Source: Symsagittifera roscoffensis (taxonomy: Eukaryota; Xenacoelomorpha; Acoela; Convolutidae). Taken from it: DNA of 64,000 bases. Positions 1-13,100 of this stretch are shown piece by piece (within the stretch, counting starts at the first letter, position 1; the number at the start of each line of letters is the position of its first letter). The notes beneath the pieces are model-generated. The model was given only the letters and a program-made list of their open reading frames with translations, made no database searches and was not told where the DNA came from. The DNA is taken from positions 72,973,465 to 73,037,464 of the forward strand of contig NC_087064.1 of NCBI RefSeq assembly GCF_963678635.1. Direction: 5' to 3'. Position numbers and translations under genes: made by a program.

Positions 1-966
1 CCATCACACTGAAACCTTACCAATTCTTTTCCCCATCTTAATACATTGGGATATTTTTCCCTATGTTATTACATAGAGTGCTGACCGGATACTCTATAGC
101 CTTTGTTAAAACATGAAGGTCAGCGACACCCCCCCCCCCCCCCCCCCCCCCACCCGGCGATTTCTACCCGACACATACTACCATTGCGAGAAAAATTAAA
201 ATTTTGAACAGTTCATTTCGACTGAAGTACATATAATCATGATCTTGACTGAAACAGCTTCATATCATGCGCATTCACTACCACTCATTGGCAATTCACA
301 AAAGTGAGCATTTTGGTACAAACTTAATGATTGCAAGTAGTCCGCGTGTACATCTATGTGCACCAAAAATTGGGCGGTCGGTTCACTCAGATTTCGTATC
401 ACTTCGTGTTTTTATATTGAACTCGACGCGATTTCTACTCGACATATACTACTCACAATATAGCTCCGAACGATTCAGTACTATTCAAAAAAAACTAAAA
501 TATTTTGAAATTATCGTTGGATAAGAATGGAGTTTTTGCTTTTACTGATAGTTAACTAGTACTGAAAGGGTTCTGTTATATGTTTCTGCAAGAACCAGCC
601 ATGTCTGAAATTGAAACCTTAAAATCAAAGGCACTGTACAGCAACGACAGAGATTCGAAATTTACACTCAAAGTGAAGAGCATTGGTCTAAATTGGTTTC
701 TGAATCCGTTTTGAAGGGCTGTAAAAAACTTAAGATGCGTTAATTAAGCAGATTTGCTAAACTCAATAAACTGATCGACCTGAAAACTATTTTGAGTCGA
801 CCACACCGCATTATAATATAAGTATGAAACTTAAATTGTTTTCTGTATTTAATTTTAAAATAACAAGTTACTACGTACGTGCTACCTTCGTAACAAAAGC
901 ATTTAACTTTTATATTGATGTTTTACATAACAAATAACATTTGACAACGTTTTATTCTGCTTCAAA
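1..966. other. Non-coding region upstream of the coiled-coil gene
   Basis: I see no convincing exon here. Positions 129-151 are an uninterrupted run of 23 C, which may be partly an assembly or sequencing artefact. Two short stretches around 160-190 and 421-460 resemble each other (both contain a variant of gatttctacycgaca). The 85-codon open frame at 267-524 has no splice signals or protein character to support it. The promoter of the gene starting at 967 should lie here or further upstream, but I recognise no core promoter element. Confidence 0.6.
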
Positions 967-1106
967 ATGAGCAATCGAGAGAACAAAACAGCTCGTGACT
1001 CGAAGGATGCGACAAAAACTGGGGCTGGCACTTATGATGAGCACGAGAGACCAATTAGGTCACGTGATTCCAGTAGCCGAGAAGCTGGAGGTGGAACGAC
1101 TGCAAG
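967..1106 (+). CDS. Coiled-coil gene, exon 1 (start codon)
   Basis: It encodes 46 residues plus two bases, beginning MSNRENKTARDSKDATKTG. The piece is hydrophilic and rich in Arg, Ser and Gly, with no signal peptide. The donor at 1107 reads GTGAAA. The exon leaves in phase 2, which only exon 2 or its duplicate 2' can complete. Confidence 0.7.
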
Positions 1107-4100
1107 GTGAAAACGCAAAGTTTTGAAATCTTTCAATAACTTTCTTTTTATAGGTCTTCAACCCATTTCAGGTCCATAAACTTACAAAAGAACTTTAGGC
1201 TATCAAAATTTTGTCCTTGCAGAAATATGAGCATTGAAATTAATAAATCGCGAGTTTTTAAGAAATCGTGATGGACTTGAAATTTATACTTTTTTGATGG
1301 CCATCGTAAGTATCATTTTATGGCATAGATGAAACTGATAATGGTGCTAGCTAGACAAAATAGAGTATAAGCCAGTGTCGTGAAACAATCTGGTTCCATC
1401 CAAAGATTGTAATGAAGCTGATCCAATAAATTAATTTAATTAAGTTAATTTCAAAAAAAAATATTTTACAAAAGCATTTAAGAATTTCAAAAAATCTTGA
1501 AGAATCTGGAAGATCTTTTCAAGATTTTCTGAGAATATCTCAAATTCACCTGATGAGCTGCAGAGGCATCATACAGATTTCCTGTCATGATTTTTGGACT
1601 GTTTAAATTCTTATAAAATACCAAAACATTTTAAGAGATTCTTTGATATTTTTGATAAAAGTTCAATGTTTTTCAAGATCTTACTAAGATATTCAAGACG
1701 ACTGGACCTGAGTTAGATCAGATGAAAAAAGACATTTTTACAGCATAAAATTTACCTCAACCCCTCAACCAGAAACAATTGTTTGAACAAAAAATTGACT
1801 TCAATTCCATTACTGAGCGATTGATAAAAAAGAAAATTTTGATCTGCATATCAGAAAGTAACCCAATTAACACACTCTAACTCCCAGAAATACAATTTCG
1901 CGACAGACGAAAACTCTAGAAACGAACTCTAGAAAATATTTTTTTAAGAAAAAGGTCTCAATTTGGATATTCTGAACATTTCAACTCAAACTCAATGACA
2001 TCTGTTCTTCTGTTAAATTTGCCCAGTGTTTGTTAATATTCATGTATTATCAGAAAAGAGCACCGAGATGACAGTGGGCGCAATAGTTCAACAGCTATCA
2101 GTAAGAAGGGTGGAGAGGAGAAGAGAGGACAAGGGTTCCACCGGATGTCCAGGAGCAACTCCTCCATCGGAGCCTCCTTAGATCTCCTCACAGCTCAGCA
2201 GGAAGTCGCAGGACAGAAGCAGGTCGGCAGTATTTACAAGCCGTTTGAAAATAATTGCAAAATATACTTTTAAATCTAACGTAGTAGAAGGATAGCAAAT
2301 GGTAGGTCCCAGTTAAAAGCAAATTTTAAACTAATTCATGGGGAAGCTAACAAACATAAAAGCGTTTGGATCTCAAAACTTTAGATACATAAATAACTAC
2401 AAGACAACGATTGATAGAAATTGTGGTCTTTCTGTTATTGGCTTACCAATCTGAGTAAACTTCGTTTCAAGAGTGATATCACTGCAATAATATAAAACAG
2501 GTGAACAAGGAGGAGGCTAGGCGTCTGAAGCAATTGTCTCTCAAATTGGAACAGGAGAGGAAACTCATCAACCAACACAGAGCTAATCTAGAGAAAGACA
2601 AGGAGGTGAGTCAGTTCTTGATGAATAAACGCTATTCGAAGTTTTAACAATGTGAACAGAATCTTAATCAATAAAGTCTTCGCCACCAAATAGCCACTCT
2701 GAAAGAAATAGGCTCTCTAAATGGGATGCAAAGTATAGGAAAGTTGCAAGATGATTGAAGTTTAACAAAACCTGATAGTAACTAAATTCACATTACGAGT
2801 CCAAACTGAGCACTGGATAGGCAAATTCAAAAAAGTTCAGAAGAGATCATTCAGACACGAGAAAATCTTTTTTCGGACAAAACTACACAGAGGTAGGGAC
2901 GAGACAGCAATCCTCATAATAATAGTAAGAAATTGTTTCCAGCATAGGTTCACATTGATCAATATAATTTATATAAAAGACCACTTGAAAGAACCCAATC
3001 TGGGGAACCGTCATTAGACAAATTCTGCCTGTTTTCGGACGTCTCTGAGCTCAAAAAAGAACAGGTTTTAACTGGGATGGTGGTGCAATGTATTAAAATT
3101 ATTAACTCTTAATTTCCTATTAATGTCGTCTCTAGAAACTTATGGAGAAAGTTGTTAATTTCATTACTTGACTTTTTGCTAATCAATCCAAAAAAGCCGG
3201 AAAAAGTTTGTGAGACAGTTATAGAGTTTTCAAGTTCTAAAAACAACTGAAAAGTTATGGTGTTGTTTAGAGTTGATCACTAATTTCTTTATTCGTTTAT
3301 GATTATGATGTAATTTGAATAGTTCATCAGATATGATTAGTTTGCTGAGAGTCACAGATTCACATTCACCGCAAATAGTTTTACAGAGAAGTTTTGAAAT
3401 GAACTTTTTTAGATTATATATTTTCATTTATTCGCGCAACAAATATACCGGTTCGAATTTTTTCTTGAAATTTAAGACTCTAGTTATTCTATTAATAATG
3501 AGATCAATCTTGTCAAAGTTTGATTTGGAAGTCGACCCGTATATTAACACGCCATGTTCAATAAAAACTTTCACGTATGCTTGGTAAAACTGGTTCAGTT
3601 GCGGTCTGTTTAAAATCTTACGCAGTTGATAAACAATTCCACAGTTTTTAGTTAGCGTCAAATATCACAGCGTTCAATTTAATTCTACACGTGGTGATAA
3701 AAACTACAGAGAAATCAACGCTGTGATAATTGACGCTTTAAATATCAACAATTTAAACGCTGTTTTTTATTGAGATACAAACCCAGATATTTGAAAACAA
3801 AATTTTGCTCATTGGCTTCCTTGTTCATTTTAATCAAATACTTATAAATACCTAATTGTTTTAATTTTATCTAATTTTAAAGTCAGTTCGCTTTTGTCCG
3901 AACATTACTTTGCTTTTGTCAATGTGTTATCAAGATTTTCAATCAGTATTGAATTTTCAGTTGAGTTTTGATGGCTGTATAATTGGCATAGAGATAGACA
4001 CTTGTGTTTGCATTGAATTTTGGTATATCATTAATAAACAGAATGAAAAGTAGAGGTCCTAGAATTGATGCTTTTAAACTGTTTTTGTTGATCCTTACAA

Positions 4101-7100
4101 ATTGTTCTCTGTTGATGCTTGGAAACCGTTTTCCTCTAGATCTTCAGCAATTAGTTTATAGTTTTAATTATTAAAACCTCAACTTTCTGACTTAAGTTGG
4201 ATTCTTCAATTGCATCTTAAGCTAAGAACAACCACCTTTTGACGTAAATTGAAAGATAAATGAAAAAATCATTATTCGTGATCTTATAGAGAAATAATAG
4301 TATTTTAAATTGAATAAAATTTAGTGAAAAAACTGAGATAACAATTTTTCTTGTTTATCAATGTAGAAATGATTCTTTCAGATTCCTGATGTGGGAAAAT
4401 TTTGTGTTCCAAATACGACAACAGTCTTTATTGTTTTATACATTTAATCGAGCTTCGAGAAGCAATGATTTATGACGAGGCCTTTCTGAGACTACGCGAG
4501 ATTTTTGCGAAAAAAACTTATTTTTTTTATCCTGGAAAAAAAACATGTCAGAAAACGACGCGCAAGTTTTATAGACATAGATGGAATTAAGTATTGTCTT
4601 CTAAATCATTTTGCCAGTTTAGTACGACAGATGAGACCAAATAGCATGCTCGAGTTCAATTTGAATGATATTCTAAGCCGGACTAAATTTCCGCTCACGT
4701 TTTAAAAGCACAAAATATTTCTTGCGTTTTTTCTCCTAAGTTGGTCAAAATGGTAATCTTTAAACCCCTATAACTTCACAATTACCCCGTTGGATCACAG
4801 GTAAATGTTTTTGTTTTAAGTTTGAGATCCGGACTACAAAAATTTCGTCGAATTTTGTCTGGAGAATTTGGTTTGGAGAATCAACCGACCCGAGCACAAT
4901 TATTCTGTCACTCTCTTCGAAATCAAAAAAATAAATATTGACATGCCTTTTGTAGTTGCTCAAAAAAATCAATATAGAAGACACTTATGCAAAAGTGGCA
5001 AAAAAATTGTTAAAATTCAAACCGTCAAAGAAAAATAACGTTTCCAACTCAAAACAGTTGCATATTCCCATTGATATTTATTGTTTTGTCCTGAAAAAAC
5101 AGTTGGTAGTGCCGAGCAAAAACTTGATTTTGTTAAGTTACCCAACGATATCATTGACAATTACCCAAGGTACATTTCTGACAGACTTTTTCTAAGACTT
5201 GACAGGTCATACCAAATAACTGAAGTGACGACAAAAATTTTTTTGCACACTTTAGAGCATAGTATTGGTACCGTTTTTTTATATTTAAAAAAACAAATTA
5301 ATTGAAGCAGAATATATCTTTTAATTTATTTTTGCATCGCTTACTGAAAACTTATTGCCTCATCCTTTTTTAATGAAACGCATGAGTTTCGAAAACCTGG
5401 CTTTGTAGCATTTTTAACACTGCCTTACTGTGAAAATTTGATTCGTTTGGACAACGAAGCTATCTTCTTTGGGATTGTTCATATTTTCAAAATTTAATTG
5501 TATATATATCAAAACAAAACACTGAAACTGTAAATTTTTTTGAAGCTTTGACAGTCAAATTATGTCTTTAGAGAGTAAATTTCAATCTGACTGCATTTGT
5601 GGGGCAAGTGTTTTTACAGTCTGGATTTTTTTGACTAATTACTTTTGCAAAGCTTGTTCTAGACATTAACAATTTTTGTCTGCTGCTAGCATTCCTTTGA
5701 CAATAACTTTCGACAATTTTACGATCTATCGTCAATGAGACGTTTAAACGTAACCTCGATAAAGAGCTAAACAATTTCAATCATATCTTTCTGGACAAAA
5801 ATTTCCAAGAAAATTACAGTTAATGAATAAAATTTTCAGAAGTCAAACGGAAATAACACTTTAGATTTTGGATTTTGTTCCGACCATTGAAAACGGGAAG
5901 GAGATTTGTACTCGTGTTTTTTTTAGTTTTTCCTTTTTCTTTGGAATATCAGATGCGCAATATCAGATACCACAAATTCTGATCTAAATAGGTTGAGTGG
6001 TGTATCAAACTGAATTTGCTTTAATTTTAATTCGAACGATTAGATTTTTTTTAAAAGTGTCGAAAAATTTTTGAGTTTTGGTTCAACTTCGAGCGAGCAA
6101 ACGATCGAGTAACATTCGTTATTTGAAAGTTTAACCTAAATCTAGGCTTTTAGGCTAGAAAAATATGATTTTGTCCAAAAAAACTGATTTTTAAAGTTTC
6201 ATTTAGCGCTTCTGTGGAATTAAAAGTCTTCAAAATAAACTTAAAAATCATTGAGCACAAAGTTAAAAATTTTTGAAAATGAAACATTTTGATTTTTTTT
6301 TACAATTTTTAGTTGTCATTAGTTTATTTAGAGCAAGTTTTATGCCGTTTCACTAAATTTCTGCACGTTTTAATAGTTCTTCAATCGCACCACGGACCAA
6401 AAACAACTTTAATTTAAGGAAAACAAAAAACCCTTGTGCATTTTTCTAATGAATATGGTCGCAACATCATGGGATACTTGCACAGCACCCGGCTATCCTA
6501 TTTACTTGTGCAAGAATTGTTCATAATGGTTTACAATACTAATTGCGCTACTTGAAATTTATTTGATCTTCGTAAATAACTTTATTAAAACACTCGCTAC
6601 ACTATAAATTAGGCGTCGAGTTGTTGTTTTTAATGTTTAAAAGCACAATCTTCATTTTCTATCAATATTTTTTAAAATTATTATGGGTATCTTTGAAAAG
6701 TTTGAGTTAATCCATGCAATCTTCAATCCTGTAAAGCAGAAATATCAGAAAACTTTTTTTTGTTCGTTTTCGAGGCATGAAAACAGCTAAATGATTTCAA
6801 ATTGCGAAGTTGTGAGTGATGGATTTGAATATGGAATATGAAAGCTTACATCATTTTATAACATGCTATCACTTGATCATTGCGAGCCCGAACTGTTCAC
6901 AGGATAGTAACACAATTTAGTATGTGTAGATCTCTGGAATCCAAAGACAAGTCTTTAAACACGATAAAATTTTGTTGGAACGATGAAAGAAAACGAAAAA
7001 AAAAAGAAGTTCAAAGAGAGCGTCCTTGTTGCGGAATCTGAAATCCTCAGTTTGGCCTCTTATTGATTTTTTTTCGTGATTGAACGACCACGTCACAAAA

Positions 7101-10100
7101 AATGATTTGAAGGTACTAACTAGGCTGTTCGGCGAAGTCTTCAACAACTCAACTTACAAATTTGTAAAATAGAAAACTTGTAAATTTCAAGTTTAGAATG
7201 AAACTAAAGTTTTTAAACGTTCTGGATTTCCATATAAGAGTTGTTTCAGCGTCGCGAAAAATAGATATGAGCTTTTCCATTTTTTGAACTGTTTTTTCAA
7301 ATAAAAATGAGGTAAAAAAATTGACTGAAGCTTGAAAATTATTTTAGCAACAATAAAATTGCAGTTGAACAGGTTTGTATAATTTTTTTCTCATTCTGAA
7401 AGCCTTTACTCAATTATTGAGTCGGACATCAATGAGCTGATTGTAACGATAGCTGATCGGATATCGTTTTCAAAATCTTATGTAATTGACTCAAAACACC
7501 CGCCTGGAAAAGTTTTTCCAAGGATGACACCTTCAAAACGTTTTTGGCCAAACTCCACAGCCGGAAAAACTAGCTGAAGACTATTTTTTCTACTTTTGTA
7601 AGCAGATTTCGTCGGGCGAAAAGTGATAGGGATTTGTCGCCTCCTCAACTGTCTGGTTTGTTAGTAACTGTTTGTAACTTCAATCATTTTTTACAGTTAA
7701 TTCGCAACGAAATTAGTGATATAAGAATTCGTGTTTTTGGGTTTATATACACCTGTTTGATTGCATATTAAACATAGCTTCGAATGCTAAATGAGCAGCT
7801 TAATGCGATTGAAATCCTTTCAGATTTGTTGATCGTTAAGAGAACTGCCAGCCGCGTCCAGACAATTTGGCCAAAGACAATTCATACGATTTGAAATTCA
7901 GACAATTCAGCCAAAAGTATGCAGAAAATTCAGCCAGAGACAATTCAGCCATTAATGGTGACCGCCGCAGTCGCGCCAACGTTTTGCGAGCTTGTCAACA
8001 GAGGGTAGGACTCTATACAAAATTTAGAGCCGGTTATCGCCCAAAAGCGGCGACGCGCGCGTAGCGCGCCCACCGAAGACCTTAAAACGAGAAATAACTC
8101 CAATTCCGAGTTGTCTAGCGTTATGTTATCGAGCGTTATGTTATCGAGCGTTATCTAGAGTTATCTAGCGTTATGTTAAATCTAGCGCTATGTAAAACTG
8201 GCTGAATTGTCTCAGGCTGAATTGTCTGTATATTTTTGGCTGAATTGTCTGAATTTCAAATTGGCTGAATTGTCTTTGGCTGAATTGTCTGAATTTCAAA
8301 TTGGCTGAATTGTCTTTTCGCGTCTGAGAATTACACAGAATGCATCAGAAGCTCTTCAGCATGTCTAAAGAGAGAGTCCCTTTCCATTGCTTTTTCTCAT
8401 TCTAAACAGATTTTTTTGTGATGGGGAAGCCTCTTTTTATGCAATTCAATGCCTGTTTTTGTGACCTAAGATTTTTCACGTAGTATCACTTTTCCAGTCG
8501 ATGTTTGTCGGGTTGATGTAGAACTTAAAATGAAGGTCAACACAGAACTCATCCCTAAAATGTAGGTTGATTGAGTTAATATTCATGTATTATCAGAAAA
8601 GAGCACCGAGATGACAGTGGGCGCAATAGTTCAACAGCTATCAGTAAGAAGGGTGGAGAGGAGAAGAGAGGACAAGGGTTCCACCGGATGTCCAGGAGCA
8701 ACTCCTCCATCGGAGGCTCCTTAGATCTCCTCACAGCTCAGCAGGAAGTCGCAGGAGAGAAGCAGGTTGGCAGTATTTACAAGCCGTTTGAAAATAATTG
8801 CAAAATATACTTTTAAATCTAACGTAGTGGAAGGATAGCAAATGGTAGATCCCAGTTAAGAGCAAATTTTAAACTAATTCATGGGAAGCTAACAAACATA
8901 AAAGCGTTTGGATCTCAAATTTTTAGATACATAAATAACTAAAAGACAACGATTGATAGAAATTGTGGTCTTTCTGTTATTGGCTTACCAATCTGAGTAA
9001 ACTTCGTTTCAAGATTGATATCACTGCAATAATATAAAACAGGTGAACAAGGAGGAGGCTAGGCGTCTGAAGCAATTGTCTCTCAAGTTGGAACAGGAGA
9101 CGAAACTCATCAACCAACACAGAGCTAATCTAGAGAAAGACAAGGAGGTGAGTCAGTTCTTGATGAACAAACGCTTTTCGAAACTTTTAACAATGTGAAC
9201 AGAATCTTAATCAATAAAATTTTCGCCACCAAATAACCACTCTGAAAGAACTAGGCTCTCTAAATGGGATGCAAAGTATAGGAAAGTTGCAAGATGATTG
9301 AAATTTCACAAAACCTGATAGTAACTAAATTCACATTACGAGGCCAAACTGAGCACTGGATAGGCAAATTCAAAAAAAATCAGAAGAGATCATTCAGACA
9401 CGAGAAAATCTTTTTTCGGACAAAACTACACAGAGGCAGGGACGAGACAGCAATCCTCATAATAATAGTAAGAAATTGTTTCCAGCATAGGTTCACATTG
9501 ATCAATATAATTTATATAAAAGACCACTTGAAAGAACCCAATCTGGGGAACCGTCATTAGACAAATTTTGCCTGTTTTCGGACGTCTCTGAGCTCAAAAA
9601 AGAACAGGTTTTAACTGGGATGGTGGTGCAATGTATTAAAATTATTAACTCTTAATTTCCTCTTAATGTCGTCTCTAGAAACTTATGGAGAAAGTTGTTA
9701 ATTTCATTACTTGACTTTTTGCTAATCAATCCAAAAAACCCGGAAAAAGTTTTTGAGACAGTTATAGAGTTCTCAAGTTCTAAAAACAACTGAAAACTTA
9801 TGGTGTTGTTTAGAGTTGATCACTAATTTCTTTATTCGTTTATGATTATGATGTAATTTGAATAGTTCATCAGATATGATTAGTTTGCTGAGAGTCACAG
9901 ATTCACATTCACCGCAAATAGTTTTACAGAGAAGTTTTAAAACGAACTTTTTTATATTATATATTTTCATTTATTCGCGCAACAAATATACCGGTTCGAA
10001 TTTTTTCTTGAAATTTAAGACTCTAGTTATTCTGTTAATAATGAGATCAATCTTGTCAAAGTTTGATTTGGAAGTCGACCCGTATATGAACACGCCATGT

Positions 10101-13100
10101 TCAATAACAACTTTCACGTATGCTTGGTAAAACTGGTTCAGTTGCGGTCTGTTTAAAATCTTACGCAGTTGATAAACAATTGCACAGTTTTTAGTTAGCG
10201 TCAAATATCACAGCATTTAATTTAATTCTACACGTGGTGATAAAAACTACAGAGCAATCAACGCTGTGATAATTGACGCTTTAAATATCAACAATTTAAA
10301 CGCTGTTTTTTATTGAGATACAAACCCAGATATTTGAAAACAAAATTTTGCTCATTGGCTTCCTTGTTCATTTTAATCAAATACTTATAAATACCTAATT
10401 GTTTTAATTTTATCTAATTTTAAAGTCAGTTCGCTTTTGTCCGAACATTACTTTGCTTTTGTCAATGTGTTATCAAGATTTTCAATCAGTATTGATTTTT
10501 CAGTCCGAGTTTTGATGGCTGTATAATTGGCATAGAGATAGAAACTTGTGTTTGCATTTAATTTTGGTATATCATTAATAAACAGAATGAAAAGTAGAGG
10601 TCCTAGAATTGATGCTTATAAACTGTTTTTGTTGATCCTTACAAATTGTTCTCTGCTGATGCTTGGAAACTGTTTTCCTCTAGATCTTCAGCAATTAGTT
10701 TATAGTTTTAATTATTAAAACCTCAACTTTCTGACTTAAGTTGGATTCTTCAATTGCATCTTAAGCTAAGAACAACCACCTTTTGACGTAAATTGAAAAA
10801 TAATTGAAAAAATCATTATTCGTGAACTCATAGAGAAATAATAGTATTTTAAATTGAATAAAATTTTGTGAAAAAACTGAGATAACAATTTTTCTTGTTT
10901 ATCTATGTAGAAATGATTCTTTCAGATTCCTGATGTGGGAAAATTTTGTGTTCCAAATACGACAACAGTCTTTATTGTTTTATACATTTAATCGAGCTTC
11001 GAGAAGCAATGATTTATGACGAGGCCTTTCTGAGACTACGCGAGATTTTTGCGAAAAAAACTTATTTTTTTTATCCTGGAAAAAAACATGTCAGAAAACG
11101 ACGCGCAAGTTTTATAGACATAGATGGAATCAAGTATTGTCTTCTAAATCATTTTGCCAGTTTAGTACGACAGATGAGACCAAATAGCATGCTCGAGTTC
11201 AATTTGAATGATATTCTAAGCCGGACTAAATTTCCGCTCACGTTTTGTCGAATTTTGTCTGGAGAATTTGGTTTGGACAATCAACCGACCCGAGCACAAT
11301 TATTCTGTCACTCTCTTCGAAATCAGAAAAATAAATATTGACATGCCTTTTGTAGTTGCTCAAACAAATTAATATAAAAGACACTTATGCAAAAGTGGCA
11401 AAAAAATTGTTAAAATTCAAACCGACAAAGAAAAATAACGTTTCCAACTCAAAACAGTTGCATATTTTCATTGATATTTATTGTTTTGTCCTGCAAAAAC
11501 AGTTGATAGTGCCGAGCAAAAGCCAGATTTTGTTAAGTTACCCAACGATACCATTGACAATTACCCAAGGTACATTTCTGACAGACTTTTTCTAAGACTT
11601 GACAGGTCATACCAAATAACTGAAGTGACGACAAAAATTTTTTTGCACACTTTAGAGCATAGTGTTGGTACCGTTTTTTTATATTTAAAAAAATAAATTA
11701 ATTGAAGCAAATGTATCTTTTAATATATTTTTGCATCGCTTACTGAAAACTTATTGCCTCATCCTTTTTTAATGAAACGCAAGAGTTTCGAAAACCTGGC
11801 TTTGTAGCGTTTTTAACACTGCCTTACTGTGAAAATTTGATTCGTTTGGACAACAAATCTTTCTTCTACGGGATTGTTCATATATTCAAAATTTAATTGT
11901 ATATATCAAAACAAAACACTGAAACTGTAAATTTTTCTGAAGCTTTGACAGTCAAATTATGTCTTTAGAGAGTAAATTTCAATCTGACTGCATTTGTGGG
12001 ACAAGTGTTTTTACAGTCTGGACTTTTTTGACTAATTACTTTTGCAAAGCTTGTTCTAGACATTAACAATTTTTGACTGCTGCTAGCATTCCTTTGACAC
12101 TAAATTTCGACAATTTTACGATCTATCGTCAATGAGACGTTTAAACGTAACCTCGATAAAGAGCTAAACAATTTCAATCATAACTTTCTGAACAAAAATT
12201 TCCAAGAAAATTACAGTTAATGAATAAAATTTTCAGCAGTCAAACGGAAATAACACTTTAGATTTTGAATTTTGTTCCGACCATTGAAAACGGGAAGGAG
12301 ATTTGTACTCGTGTTTTTTTTAGTTTTTTCTTTTTCTTTGGAATATCAGATGCGCAATATCAGATACCACAAATTCTGATCTAAATAGGTTGAGTGGTGT
12401 TTCAAACTGAATTTGCTTTAACTTTAATTCAAACGATATGATTTTTTTGAATAATGTCGAAAAAAACTAGTTGAAAATTTTTGAGTTTTGGTTCAAGTTC
12501 GAGCAAGCAAACGATCGAGTAATATTCGTTATTTGAAAGTTTAACCTAAATCTAGGCTTTTAGGCTAGGAAAATATGATTTTTTCCAAAAGAAAAACTGA
12601 TTTTTAAAGTTTCATTTAGCGTTTCTGTGGAATTAAGAGTCTTCAAAACAAACTTAAAAATCATTGTGCACAAAGTTAAAAAATTTTTGAAAATGAAACA
12701 TTTTGATTTTTTTTTACAATTTTTAGTTGTCATTAGTTTATTTAGAGCAAGTTTTATGCTGTTTCACTAAATTTAAGCACGTTTTAATAGTTCTTCAATC
12801 GCACCACGGACCAAAACAACTTTAATTTAAGAAAAACAAAAAACCCTTGTGCATTTTTTTAATGAATATGGTCGGAACATCATGGGATACTTGCACAGCA
12901 CCGGCTATCCTATTTACTTGTGCAAGAATTGTTCATAATAGTTTACAATACTAATTGCGCTACTTGAAACTTATTTGATCTTCATAAATAACTTTATTAA
13001 AACACTCGCTACACTATAAATTGGGCGTCGAGTTGTTGTTTTTAATGTTTAAAAGCACAATCTTCATTTTCTATCAATATTTTTTAAAATTATTATGGGT

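Larger units (their letters stand above)
2033..8575. repeat. Tandem segmental duplication, unit 1 (~6.54 kb)
   Basis: The unit begins near gttaatattcatgtattatc at 2,033 and recurs with an offset of 6,543 bp. The offset falls to about 6,400 after 4,850 because unit 1 has about 144 bp (near 4,704-4,847) that unit 2 lacks, and to about 6,356 near the end after small indels in the foldback element. By eye the copies are roughly 97-98% identical, so the event is recent. The unit carries exons 2 and 3 of the coiled-coil gene, a LINE fragment, an unrecognised open-frame remnant and a foldback element. Confidence 0.92.

Noticed and set aside
129-151. C tract as a regulatory G-quadruplex
   Set aside because: A single homopolymer of 23 C may be a sequencing artefact; no partner tracts nearby.
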